This document shows, one piece after another, positions 37,790 to 51,399 of a stretch of 64,000 bases of DNA. Every line of letters begins with the position of its first letter. The first letter of the stretch is position 1. The DNA is from Malurus cyaneus samueli (lineage: Eukaryota; Chordata; Aves; Passeriformes; Maluridae), in NCBI GenBank assembly GCA_009741485.1, contig CM019237.1:45539190-45603189 (forward strand), read 5' to 3'. Made by a program: the position numbers and the translations under genes. Below the pieces are notes generated by a model. That model was not told where the DNA came from and did not search any database. It was given only the letters and a program-made list of their open reading frames with translations.

Positions 37790-38750
37790 CGTAGACATAG
37801 CACTATGATCCCGAAAAAGACAGCGCACCCCGAAAACCAAATTAGATTTATACTCCTCGGCGCCAACAATATCGTGCATTCCACGACACACACGTCGCTC
37901 GTCCCCGACGGTGCGCAGAGTGCCCTGCGTACGACACTGCCATCGCTCTGTGCCCCCTAAACACACACCGCTCTGCTCCCAGTGACGCCCGCATGGTCCC
38001 GCTCCTACCGCATACACACATCGCTGTCCGCCGATTTACACACACACCGTTTCGTTCCCGAAGGAAAGCACATTGCTCTGCACTATTTCACAAACCAATC
38101 GCTCTGCTCCGGACGATGCACGTCGCGTACGGCAGCCCCGTATCTCTGAGTCTGCCGAAATCCGCATCGCGCTGCATCGTCGTCCTCACACACTCCCCAC
38201 CCGCTGCACGAAACACATCGCTCAGCGCGCTCAATTGCATTACGTTTACATCCCGTCACCTAGAGCCCACAGCACCCCCCGACACGGATGTCGCTCTGCT
38301 CCCTGCGACATACGGTATCTCCTGAGCCCAGCAGACACACATATCGTTCTGCACCATCTGATGAAACATTGTTCAGCTCCTGTTAGCTCACCTATCGTTT
38401 CGCCTCTCTCCGAGGGAGGCATCATTCTGATCCCCGACGGACGGACTCATCACTCTGCTGCTTCCCTACCCACGCATCGCTCCGAGCCGACGGATCCCCC
38501 CTTCGCTCTACACCGGCAGACACAAAGCTTAATCAGCGCCCGACGGAGCACACTTCTCTCCCGATGACACACGCACGGCTCTGGTCTTCAAAGGACCGGC
38601 CCATCGCTTTGCTCTTCACCAACATACACGCATTCCTCGGCGCCAATGGACACACACATCGCCTCACTCGGCGCTCGCGGTATCCACACCTGTGCCATGC
38701 GAAAACCACTACATTTTGATACCCAGCAAACACAAAAATCGGAGGCGACG
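37790..38750. repeat. degenerate minisatellite, period about 25 bp
   Basis: The plus strand is C-rich and repeats variants of CATCGCTCTGCTCCCCGAC preceded by an ACACAC run. Anchors of the form ATCGCTCTG or close variants occur at about 37894, 37942, 37967, 38020, 38072 and 38098, with spacings of mostly 24-28 bp or twice that, and further decayed copies follow to about 38680 (for example near 38290, 38350, 38455, 38605 and 38660). Each unit carries one to three CpG. Several open frames cross it, which is expected for a repeat without stops and is not evidence of coding. Confidence 0.8.
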
Positions 38751-38863
38751 ACAGCTACATCTGTGTACAGCCCACGAGAATTCACATTGCTCCACAACCC
38801 CGCATTGCAAAGCGCCCCGCACACGAAGGAAGAGTATTTAGGTGGCAGCAGAAAACAACTCCC

Positions 38864-38991
38864 GTCTCCGAGGGCACCAAGGTTCTCTCCAAGTACACAG
38901 CTCCAAATAAGCTGCTTCTGCGCCCCGTGTCAGACCACTTGGACCCGAAGGCTGTATTAAGAACCACCACCTTTTCAAAAAGAGAGCTGAT
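38864..38991 (+). pseudogene. relic of an H2B 3' end with decayed stem-loop and U7 element
   Basis: 38864-38910 matches the last 15 codons of the intact H2B genes: GTCTCCGAGGGCACCAAGG corresponds to the codons for VSEGTK, and after one base is lost the AGCTCC-AAA-TAA end follows, equivalent to SSK-stop. About 40 bp farther, 38950-38965 (GGCTGTATTAAGAACC) is a broken form of the H2B stem-loop, followed by ACCACCTTTTC and AAAAGAGAGCTGAT at 38977-38990, matching the H2B downstream element. The rest of the gene is absent, and the minisatellite ends just upstream. Its place and direction before H3 copy C equal those of H2B 18779 before H3 copy A. Confidence 0.85.
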
Positions 38992-39029
38992 GATACTATA
39001 GTGATTTGTACTTTGCTGTCCCTGCTTAT

Positions 39030-39068
39030 TTTACTTTTTTTTTTATTTTATCTTTTTTTTTTTTTTTA
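39030..39068 (+). repeat. T-rich tract
   Basis: Two runs of T separated by ATTTTATC lie between the H2B relic and the conserved upstream region of H3 copy C. Confidence 0.9.
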
Positions 39069-40231
39069 ATTTCCGCGGGAAAAGACCGGTTACGGTGAGA
39101 AAGAATTGTAAATGGTAAGGGAAGCGGAAGGTGCATTATTAACGGCAAACGGATGCGCTCTAGATTTGCTTCAAAGGAGCAGGGAAAGTTCATGATTCGA
39201 TAAAAATCAGTAGGAGCCCGCTCTTGGTGTATGCACAGATTGGGGGCGGCGGGTTACACAAAAGAATGCTGTACGCCGTCTCAAAAAGATCGAAACAGAT
39301 TTATCCCTGACTGCAGGTACGTAGAGTTTAGCTGTGAGCTACGCAAACAGAAGACGGCATGAATCGCGAGCATTCAAAGCACAGGCGGTCCCAGACGACT
39401 CTGTGCACTTGGTTTTTAGTTCTTTTAGTGCAAACGGCGGCGAGATGGACGTCCGCTCTCTTCCCCTACCCGACAACGGGCTTTCTCGCGGGCTGTCGGG
39501 GAAAGCAAAGCGGAACGCTGCTCAGCCTTCTCGCCCCCGACCTGCACACGTAGCGCCAAGCACAGGCTCCCCTGCGCCGCTCTTTCCCGACTTTCATGCC
39601 CTTCTCCCCGCCGCCGTTCCCCCGCGCCCCGCAAACACCGCCGCCGAGGAGCGGACGGGGATGGAGGCAGGCGGGCAGAGCCGGGGCCGCGCCGCCGCCG
39701 CGCTCAGGTCCGACCTGAGTGAGAACTGCACGGAACCTCCCCGCGGGCGGGACCGGCCGCGCGCAGCGCGCCTCCCGACACGGCGCTGATTGGTGGCGCT
39801 CGCCGCTCGCAGCCCGCGCTCGCTTCACCGGGCCGCGCTCCCCGCAAGAGCCCCAGCGCTTTCACCGGGCCGGGCCAGCAGCCGGGAACGCTTTGCTTGC
39901 CCAGGAGAGTCGGCTGCCGCCTGCTCCTTCAGCCTTTCTGCCGCGGCCCTGAGCCGAACGCGGAAACTGAGCGGAAAGAAACCGCGAGCCCTCGGGGAAG
40001 GAGGAGGTTGAGGATGGCAGTTTTAGCCGGCCATCCAGAGCCCGGGGATGAACGCGCGAGGAGAGGGTTTGGGAAAAAGGAGACCGAGAGCGAGGCGTGA
40101 GCGGCGAGACGGCGCGGCGCTTCACAGCCCGCCTGCGTACTGCCGCTCCTCTTCTGCCGCGCAAAGCGCTGTAGGAAGGGGGAGGGGGCGGGGCGAGAGA
40201 AGGGCGCTTTCCCAGGGCTCGCGCGAACAGT

Positions 40232-40292
40232 CCAATGGGGCCGGGAGGTCTCGCGCGGGCGGCCAATCGGCGCGGGCGGCGGCCTATAAATA
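40232..40292 (+). promoter_or_regulatory. H3 promoter (copy C): two CCAAT boxes and TATA
   Basis: CCAAT at 40232-40236 and 40263-40267, TATAAATA at 40285-40292, with the same spacing to the start codon as in copies A and B. Confidence 0.92.
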
Positions 40293-40340
40293 GGGGAGCG
40301 CAGAGTTACTGGTGCTTTGTGTGTGTTGGTCTGTGCGTGA

Positions 40341-40775
<435 letters not shown>

Positions 40776-40832
40776 ATCTCCTGCCGCAGCTTTTGCCGAG
40801 TGGACACGGAGGCAGCTCACGAGAAACCCAAA

Positions 40833-40873
40833 GGCTCTTTTAAGAGCCACTACATGCACAATCAAAAGAGCTG
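40833..40873 (+). terminator. histone 3' processing signal of H3 (copy C)
   Basis: The stem-loop is at 40833-40848 and the purine element AAAGAGCTG at 40865-40873. Confidence 0.95.
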
Positions 40874-40899
40874 TAGCGCTGCTTAGGAACGGGTACGGG

Positions 40900-40900
<1 letters not shown>

Positions 40901-40941
<41 letters not shown>
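40901..40941 (+). repeat. homopolymer of 41 T
   Basis: An uninterrupted T run begins 27 bp past the U7 element of H3 copy C, just after the homology with copies A and B ends. The exact length is likely uncertain in any assembly. Confidence 0.97.
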
Positions 40942-41497
40942 CCTATGTGGGAGGAGAGACTGTTAGGGTGTTGAGGGATATCTATTCATAAACCTTAAAC
41001 TCATGTAAGGACCGCTTCGTTATGTATAGAAAGCCCTTTTATACGTTTCCTTCTAAATAATTGTTTCTTTATACGGCAATAAAAAGTGAACCCAGGAATT
41101 CTTTTTTTTCTGGAGCCAGATAGTTTTAAGTGCATAGCTCTTTAGCCCGGTATAACCAGATGCCGTTGTTAATATAATTGCTCCACCTTTCTCCTTAGAA
41201 CTGCGTCGTCAGGCACATTCACAGGGTTTTGAACTCCATTGTACCAGAGACTGCTTTCCCTCCATAAACTATTAACTTCACATTTCCTCCCTCCGACTTT
41301 GTTGCTCTCACTCGCCCACTATTCATAAAGCCCATTACTCCTTGAAAGCCTCACAGATGATTTGTAACTGAAATTTAGATAGGGTTATAGGGTTTTAGAA
41401 AAACTTTTATATGCAGTGCCTCAGTAAACAGACTCAAAAAAAGAGGAGTATCAATCCAATGTTTCAATCTTAATTTTAAGAAACCATGCTCATTTCA

Positions 41498-41590
41498 CAA
41501 AGTACTGCTACAGCCCTTTTTATGGCAGGTCTTAAAAAAAGAGACTAGGTCTATATGGGCTGCCTCCTCTACCCTCTGTAGGGTAGAGAT
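41498..41590 (-). pseudogene. possible relic of an inverted H3 3' end
   Basis: CAAAGTACTGCTACAGCCCTTTT at 41498-41520 matches the region of copy B just outside its stem-loop (21321-21343) at about 19 of 23 positions. Then 41528-41545 (GGTCTTAAAAAAAGAGAC) resembles a decayed stem-loop. Weak similarity to the H3 3' untranslated region (TGGGCTGCC) follows. No H3 codons remain. Its position and orientation match those of H3 copy B in the mirror-image block, which supports the call; the sequence alone would not be enough. Confidence 0.4.
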
Positions 41591-42470
41591 TATGGCCTTT
41601 AAGAGCTGCCAATTGTTTCATTGGGGAGCTTTCTCTCTTGTATTTTGTGTTCATTATTTAACTTTTAAGTACTATTAGTACCACTTATTTAACTTCTACG
41701 TCTGTAAAGTCCCACTTGCATCGTGTCCATCGGGCACAGTTTTTTCATCACTATTTGCATTTTATCCTACATATCTGAATCTGAGATCTTAACCCCATGC
41801 TGTAAAACGAAAAAGGACAGAAAGTTCAGAAACACCCATAAGGGGGCAGCAGGAATTAGGAAATCACTTTATATGAATGTTATTCACTCCTGCAGCCACT
41901 AACAAGCTATTATTAAGATTCTTTAAAGTAATAGAATGAAATAGGAAACAGCTTAATTAATACTTTAAGGTATATGTTTTAAACATTTTTTCAGGTAGGG
42001 AAGATCAATGCAGCATAGGATTAGGAAAAAAAAAAAAAAGATTTTCCTATTATTTAAATTTTTGAAGACACTTAAAATATAGGGCTTTTTGTCTGTGGTA
42101 TGGATATGTGAGGGGAGAGACCAGGCCTGAAACTGGCTCGATTGGGGGAGAAAAAGCACTTTTTCCATTCTCTTATTTCAGAAACGACTTTTGCTGACTG
42201 ACAGCCCAAGGGAGATGGATAGCACAGGATAGGTGCCCTATACACAGCTGGCAATTGAGATATCTCATGCATAACAGGCAAGATAAAGCTGTCACCTCTA
42301 TCTGGGGTCAGTAGAGCAGAAAAATATACAAGCCGGGAAACCAGATAGGATTCAAGTGTTAATTTTACTTTTAATACTGCTCTTAAAGAGTTTTTGATAC
42401 TCAGGATTGAACATTGATCTCTAATTAAGTCCAAAAACATGCTTCAAGCAAAGATGGAGTTAAAATAAAG
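41591..42470. other. spacer, no gene seen
   Basis: AT-rich; an A run lies near 42026-42039. In the mirror-image block the corresponding stretch carries H3 copy B and its CpG-rich upstream DNA, which are missing here. Confidence 0.5.
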
Positions 42471-42477
42471 GGATTAA

Positions 42478-42517
42478 AGCTCTTTTATGGAATATGTGGG
42501 TGGCTCTTAAAAGAGCC
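42478..42517 (-). terminator. histone 3' processing signal of H2B (42548-42928)
   Basis: On the minus strand the stem-loop is at 42517-42502 and a purine element (AAAAGAGCT) at 42486-42478. Confidence 0.94.
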
Positions 42518-42547
42518 TTTGGGTTGATAGTGACGGTCAGAGAAGCC

Positions 42548-43266
<719 letters not shown>

Positions 43267-43653
43267 ATGTCCGGGCGCGGGAAGCAGGGCGGGAAGGCGC
43301 GCGCCAAGGCCAAGTCGCGCTCGTCGCGGGCCGGGCTGCAGTTCCCCGTGGGCCGCGTGCACCGCCTGCTGCGCAAGGGCAACTACGCGGAGCGCGTGGG
43401 CGCCGGCGCGCCGGTGTACCTGGCGGCCGTGCTGGAGTACCTGACGGCCGAGATCTGGAGCTGGCGGGCAACGCGGCCCGCGACAACAGAAGACGCGCAT
43501 CATCCCCGCCACCTGCAGCTGGCCATCCGCAACGACGAGGAGCTCAACAAGCTGCTGGGCAAGGTGACGATCGCGCAGGGCGGCGTGCTGCCCAACATCC
43601 AGGCCGTGCTGCTGCCCAAGAAGACCGACAGCCACAAGGCTAAAGTGAAGTAA
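43267..43653 (+). pseudogene. histone H2A with three single-base deletions that restore frame
   Basis: The open frame is continuous for 128 codons, but residues about 62-79 are scrambled ([24 protein letters not shown] in place of the normal [25 protein letters not shown]). Against the other H2A genes one C is missing near 43456 (ATCTGG for ATCCTGG), one A near 43487 (ACAGAAG for ACAAGAAG) and one C near 43503-43506 (four C for five). The three losses add up to one codon, so the normal C-tail ([14 protein letters not shown]) resumes. The altered part removes Glu64 of the acidic patch and part of the second helix and following loop, so a working H2A is not expected. All three losses are in short homopolymers, which is also the signature of uncorrected long-read sequence. 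It ends KAKVK instead of KAKAK. Confidence 0.85.
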
Positions 43654-43681
43654 ATTTTTTCTGAGGCTGATTAAACCCAAA

Positions 43682-43697
43682 GGCTCTTTTCAGAGCC
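43682..43697 (+). terminator. histone 3' stem-loop of H2A (43267-43653)
   Basis: GGCTCTTTTCAGAGCC, perfect stem, followed by ACCCA. No clear AAAGAGCTG follows; the nearest purine stretch is AAACAGAG near 43712. Confidence 0.93.
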
Positions 43698-46600
43698 ACC
43701 CACAATAATCATAAACAGAGTGGAATCACTGCAGTTCTTGGTTATGTAGTGAATGCAGGCATGTTTCTCTTTAAACATTTTCTTTGCAGTTCATGACACA
43801 GCAAAATGGGAGTGGTTTTCACAACCGCGGTTTTTCCCATCTCATCCAATATAGAAAAAAGAGATGTGTGTTAACATCGGTGACCTGGTGTTCACTGAGA
43901 TAAATTTTCCTAATACTGATTTGGTAATAAATTTAGTCTTCCATAGGGGAAGGAAGTCTACGCTCTACAAGTGCTGTCTGTGCAACCTTGTTCCACCTGA
44001 TGAAACCTGTCTGCATCTTGGATTGTAACAAACAACGGGAAAGACTTCTAAAAAAAAACTGAGTGCATCATCTCGATGTTGTTTGAGTAGATTGAAATTC
44101 TAGTTTTTAGACGGTTGAAATTTCCAACAATTTTATGGGTTTCTGTCCCTTATAAAAGCATGCTCTGATATCAAGAGTGCAATGGTAATAGTCAAAAAAG
44201 ATACATAATTAATAATTATTCTTGTAGTCACTCCTTATTTTTTTTCTGATAAAGAATGTGTTCAGTCATTCTGTAGTTCTAGTTGTGAATTACATATGTG
44301 GGAAATAAAGTAAAAAGAAAAAAGATATGACTATATAAGGTCTGAATAATGAAGGGCCACAGGACCTTAAATATATATTGTACAGCCAGACACCCTTGTG
44401 AAGATTCTTTAGAAATGTGGTTTATCAGAACTGGGGCAAGTGGGCAGATAGGTTTTGAAAACACAAATATTTTCTAACAATGCTGGTGTGAACATTGGCA
44501 ATCTCCTATAATGGGCACAGATGGTCTCTCGGATATTTTTGACAATAACTTGTTTTTGCAACCGCAGAATGGGAGAGGAAGGTTAAAATGCCTCCTTGGG
44601 CTTGTGTTAATGGGAGCACTTAGCAGCTCTGAAGGGACAGGCCTTTGGGCAGGGCATCGGAACACCCCATGCCTCACCCGATCCGCCCCTGCTAGTGGAT
44701 GTTGCATCCCTCACTACAGCTCCCTCTTTACCCCTCACCTCATCCCGGGCTTGAAGAAAGGAGTCTGGGCAAATTTTGGAACGGCAGGATGCTCAGTAGC
44801 TCCTGGATTGACACACTGTGTGTTTATTAAAACAAAGGAGTCATATGAATTTGTAGCTTGTTTGGGTTTTTTTTCTCTTCGTTGTGCATTTTGTGATTTC
44901 ATCGTATGAGTTTCATTTGGGTGCTTTGAAGAGAGCTCGGCTGAAGCTGAGTGATCCTGTTGCGGTGTAAATGCAGTGGGGGGTGAGTAAGAGTGGATGG
45001 TTCCCATCAGGAACCACTGTTTCTCCAGCTAAACCCCTTGGGTTTGGGGTTTGTTGATCCGGCTATGACAAGAAGATATTTTACTGCTCCCTGTGCTGGT
45101 GTCAGGGATGGTGATTTTAGGACTAATCAGTTTCCCTCTGGGAGGAGGGAAGCCATGGGGTAACACAGGGCAGAGTAGGATTTCACCATGGGAATGGGGG
45201 CATTTTGGGGTTGGGTGCTCAGCCTATTGCACTGCTCTGCGTCCTCCAACCCCCTGCACTGCTGGAGGCCCCTGGGAACAGCAGGGAGAAGCCAAATTGT
45301 CAGAATCTCCTGGAATGGCAGAGTAGGGTCCTGGATTTTTAAATCCAGAAACAAGGTAATTCCTCTTCACTCTCCCCCCACCCCTCAATTAAAGTTTTTT
45401 TTTCTCTTGCATTGTCAAGAAACAAACAGGTATGGTAAAGCAGAAAAGTGAACATTATTTAATTTAGATAAATACTGTAAATTATATTTAACTCAGATAA
45501 ATGCTGTAAATTACCCCAGTTCTTTTGCACTTTCTGGTGTTTCCCCATTCTTTATACTCTGTCCTATTTCCTGCTGAGGAATACTCTCTTCCATGTCCAA
45601 GTTCTCAGGCAGAAAATACTGTAAAAATGAAAAGTATAGAAGATTTACCTGGCTTAATGGCATTAGGAGAAGGATTAATCATCCTGATTGCCTTTATCAA
45701 TGCTTTAGAAAGCCCCCGTTGTCAGATTTTTGTTGATAAATGCACAACTAAAAGCTGCTATGATAAGCCTGAAGTGTAACACATATGCATCCTATGAGGT
45801 TTTGCATGGCATTTAAGTATCAGTTAAGGTTAAAACTCCAGCAGCTACCTATGCCTGTGAAATGTGAGCATTTCATTTCTTCCATGGATTTGTAGCAGTG
45901 ATTTCAAAAGCCCCTGCATGCAGAGAGTAGAACTGACTCAGATAAATTTGGCCTCCCGAGCCAGCTCAGCCGAGTCCAGGCATCCAGTTTGCCTGGGATC
46001 CAGTCAGTCCAGTCTGCTGATGAGTGGAGCACAGGTGGAGGCAGCTCTGTCTGAAGACATGTTTTGATGTGTAGAAAGATTGGGTACTATGCCATTCCTA
46101 TGGTAATTTTTGTCCTCTTTTCTAAACACTGAAGACACTAACCTGTGTGTGTAACACATTTTGCCATGTCCCAAGAGCATAAGGAAAGAAACCCCAACCT
46201 GATCATGTAGAGTATTCCAATTGTTTACTCTTGGCAGCGGCTGCTACTTGCGACACAAGGAAAGGAGGATGCATACCAGGGATGTGTGCATTTCCTCACA
46301 GGTCTGGTGCTGCACAAACAGAGGTCAATATCCTTTACTCTGTCTGAAGTCTGAAATTTGAGATATAACTCTCTATGTGTGTGCTCTCATCTTATTTCAA
46401 GAACCATTTCTTCCATTTTCTTATTACCTTTACAAGTAAAAGAAAATATCTACATACAATGTAAGTAGTACTATGAGTACAAAATGTTTGTGGATGTTAG
46501 GTGGGATTAAAATTCCAATCTATTCTATAACTCTTTTCAATCTACTTATTTTCTAGTTGTAAAATAGAAATATGCCCAAAATTGCTTCCTGAGATTTTCA

Positions 46601-49225
46601 GTGTTAGAAATGAAAGGATGAACCTTTGTGATTACTACCTACTACCATTTTTGACAAGGAACAACCCCTTCATCAGGACTGCTGTCAAATGATTTAGTTC
46701 TGTGTAGTCATGAAAGAAACCTAAACCAAAACCAAAGATATCTTTTCTACCTACATAGGCCTCTGATTCTGTGACCCTGTTCCTTGAGGAAAGAACTGCT
46801 CCTTGTGCATTGTAATGTCTCTTCCTTCCTTGTAGTTGTGTGAGATGGGAAAGGAGAAGTTCCCAGCTGCATTCCTATCTACTTTGAGCTGTCTTCTTCT
46901 GTGAGATTTGTGTCATGTCTTGAGCTGTGCTGTTCTCTGAAAGGCACAACCCTGACACCAGGTTTTTGGAACAAGAAGTCTCATTTTTTTCATTTGAAAT
47001 CTGACCCTGGCAGATTTTCATCACTGGCCAAAAAATTACATCAAGGTGTGAGACTAAATGTTTTTCCCTAGCTGCAGTCAATATTTTCTCCTGCAATAGT
47101 AATATTTTTAAATATGTTATTTTCTACTTAAAATGGAAAATAAAGCCTCTGAGAAACTACCACTGAAATAATTTGCTCTGTGTCAAGTAATTGTAATTAC
47201 TTGTAACTATTAAAAATGAATTCAATTTATGTGCACATATTGATTGATTACATTAACAAAAACAAACAAATATCAGCCAAAAAGAAACCCCAAACCACAA
47301 AAAAACACTCAAAAAACCTCACTCCAAACCAGGAAGTAGCACAAAATTACTATAGCTAGTATGCAACGTGTTTAGGTTTTCGTCCAGGTGTATGGCATCT
47401 ATCTCTCACTGATCAGTCAGTTAAGTAGAGAAGACATTTATTTGTTTGCCCAGCTGGTGTATTTCATCTTGCAGGAATAAAAGCAGAGGGTGTTTTCTTT
47501 CTTAAACATGATACTGAATAAACATAAATTTTCCTGCAGGCATGGCGCTCTAGAGAAGATACATGTCTTTTCAGAAAGGATAAAAATGTTTTTCAGTAAA
47601 AATAAGACAGGAGTTCAAGGAGGAACCTGGGGCGGGAAATGTTTGAGGCAGCATTTGCATGGTTTCTTCATGGTCTGGGTGGCAGGGGCAATAACACCTG
47701 CAATATCAGGGGCATCACTGAGCTCCTATATAAAATCAGGCAGCAGTGCTGTTACAGGATAACTCTAGTTTGAAAGGCTATTTTTACATAATCTGGTTAT
47801 ACAGAATGACCACTCACAAATTCTTGTGGTGACCATCTTCACTGTCAAAATATGAGCACTTCTGTGTACTGATATGATCTTTCTCTAGTGACCCAAGTGC
47901 ACTTAAAAAAACCTATAGACTTGAATAGATCATGGCTTATTAATCTTCTAAGGCATTAGACACGTAGGCATACAGAATAAGCAACCTGTGTTTCAGAGCT
48001 TGCACTAAAGCACTTGGAGAGATAAGACACCATTTAAAGCTGATAAGAAGAGCATGGAGAATGCCTCCTCTCACAGAATATCTGGAATCCAATCTGAGAA
48101 GTCCCCATAACCCTTCAGAATGAAATGAAATTTTCATTAGGTAATAAGTGGCAGATTTATGAGAAACCTTGTGCCTGTCTTGTTACCTGTACTACCAAAT
48201 AATATGCAAATCAGTACTAGAAAGCTGACTTTTCTGATTCTGTAGTCCCTGTAGAAATTAAGTACGTTCAGACGTTCACAATATATACTTAATATTCAGG
48301 TTTATTCAGATACAATTTGAAAGTGATAATGGCTTTGATCTGCATCTATAGTAGCATGTAATTATCCAAGAATGTGATGGAATGATTCAGAAGGCCTATA
48401 GTTTGAGAGTAATGATAAACTATGATAGTCAGCCCAGAGCAGCTACTTTCCTAGTATTTAATAGTTGTAATACAAATACTGATAAATACAGAAAAGGTGG
48501 GACAGGTTAAAAAAAAAACAAAAACAAACAACAAAAAAAAAAAAACAAACTTTGCATGTATTCTTAGACAAGGGGAACCTAAAGTAGTCACAGGGAGAAG
48601 CTAGGCAAGTTACTGTTACAAAAATTCATATTAATAGAATAATTAAGACAAATAGTGAAGACAAAGATTTTAGAAACTGCTTCTGAGTTGTACCAATACC
48701 TGGGTTATTATTAGCAGCTGAAGATATATGTCACTACATAAATCCTTTTATAGAGCAGTGCACTGAACTCGCCTCTCACTTCTGCTGCAAAAACAGAGCC
48801 CCCAAAGACTGAGCACAATCAAGCCATAATTATACTACAGCTAAGTAGTACATGAATAGGTATCCACTAGTCATAATTTCAATTCTTTCCTGAGTAGAAT
48901 TAGATTCCTATTTAGTTTACATCACATATAACGTGTAAACTTACCACAGTAAAGTTTTGCTCATATAATATTAAAAATTAAGAGAACCATTAAGTATCAT
49001 TGAAAAAAGCAAACCCACAGCAAGTCCTCAACAAGTTAAAAATGCCAAGTTGATTTATTGCATAGTTAGTAAATGTTCATGAATACAGTGAACTAGAGAA
49101 CACAATTCTATCACAATAAGCTTCTTGGTCTACAAAACGCACAAGATCTGCCAAAAACAAAAAAGCTCTCTTAAAAATAAGACTTCACAGAAGACTGAAA
49201 AAGGATTTTAACCTTACTTGATTGC
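43698..49225. other. 5.5-kb spacer, no gene seen
   Basis: Contains short open frames only. The stretch 44560-45330 is somewhat richer in GC but has no recognised coding region. An A-rich tract lies at 48511-48548. No H1 relic was found right of the H2A gene, where the mirror-image block would place one, and no H3 relic left of the H2B at 49298. Confidence 0.5.
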
Positions 49226-49227
49226 AC

Positions 49228-49267
49228 AGCTCTTTTATTGAAAAGGTGGGTGGCTCTTAAAAGAGCC
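49228..49267 (-). terminator. histone 3' processing signal of H2B (49298-49678)
   Basis: On the minus strand the stem-loop is at 49267-49252 and AAAGAGCTG at 49236-49228. Confidence 0.95.
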
Positions 49268-49297
49268 TTTGGGTTGATAGTGACGGTCAGAGAAGCC

Positions 49298-50415
<1,118 letters not shown>

Positions 50416-50454
50416 ACGAAAAGTAACGCATTTTCTTTTCTCGAGAAACCCAAA

Positions 50455-50494
50455 GGCTCTTTTCAGAGCCGCCCACAAAATCCTAAGAGAGCTG
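50455..50494 (+). terminator. histone 3' processing signal of H2A (50026-50415)
   Basis: The stem-loop GGCTCTTTTCAGAGCC is at 50455-50470, with AAGAGAGCTG at 50485-50494 as the purine element. The base after the stem is G (GCCCA) where the other genes have ACCCA. Confidence 0.94.
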
Positions 50495-51340
50495 AGTTAT
50501 CCAGAAAATAGGGTAGTTTATATTAACTACTCAACCCGCGTTTTGTCTTTTATTTTTTCTTTCTATGTTTTATTAACAGCATTTTTGGCTTAAAAATAAT
50601 AGCATTGCAGTTCACGTTTTCGTTAACAAAGTCTTGCCAAAACGTGCTTCCCATGCAAGTTCTTCATGGTATGGGTTATTTTGCTTTTGTTTCTTATATC
50701 GGAGAACACAGGAACTCTGTTCGTTGAGAGTTCCCGTCCCTCCCCCCGCTTTTCCGCCTCTTTCTTCTCCGAGTGGCTGACACAGTTCGACAGATAAGAG
50801 GCGTAATCGTCTTCGGGGAAGGGAGGGGGAAGGGCAGCAGGACGTGATCTCCGCTGGCCAATCCTTGGGCAGGGCGGGCTTTTTCAATACTTAAAGCTCT
50901 TTCTTATCGAAACAAAAGGATTGGGATAGCAGGGCTATTTTTGTCAGTAAAAAGACCCCCCTCCCCTCCCCCAAACAAACAAAGGTATTTACGGAGATAC
51001 CTTAAGAGAAATAACATAATAGATTAGACATGGCTCAGTAGTAGCGTGCCTGGCAATTGCATTATTTTGTTACAAAATATATCTTTATAAAACCATACAT
51101 CCGATTTTTATCAAATCATTATAAAACGTTTCCTGGTAGTCAAAGCAATTACTAGGAGGAAAGAAGTCTAGATTTCCCTAAAACCGCTGTGCTATACCGC
51201 GCTCGTTAGCATTTATTTCGGTAATCCTAAGGAAAAAACGAAAGATACAATTGACCTCTTGACGACTTACGAATTACTGGATCCTTGCTGCAGGTTACGG
51301 ACGACCTCGGTGCATCAGCTCCTTTAGGGAAAGTGTGGGT
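50495..51340. other. spacer between convergent H2A and H1
   Basis: No gene seen. A C-rich stretch at 50957-50977 and a local GC patch near 50735-50880, with an AGCCAATCC-like CCAAT on the minus strand context near 50858, lie inside otherwise AT-rich sequence. Confidence 0.45.
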
Positions 51341-51356
51341 GGCTCTTAAAAGAGCC
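51341..51356 (-). terminator. histone 3' stem-loop of the damaged H1
   Basis: On the minus strand this is a perfect GGCTCTTTTAAGAGCC, 44 bp past the stop codon. Its full preservation contrasts with the loss of the globular domain. Confidence 0.93.
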
Positions 51357-51399
51357 GTTGGATAACAAAGTATATAGAGCAGAACACTTCAGATACGAT

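Noticed and set aside
37993..38567. 110- and 164-codon frames in the minisatellite
   Set aside because: They follow the repeat, change phase between units and show no recognisable domain.
37790..38750. CRISPR-like array
   Set aside because: The units are contiguous and degenerate with no spacer pattern, and the DNA is vertebrate.
44511..44909. 132-codon open frame in the 43.7-49.2 kb spacer
   Set aside because: No recognisable domain, no promoter features and no conservation evidence; frames of this length are expected by chance.
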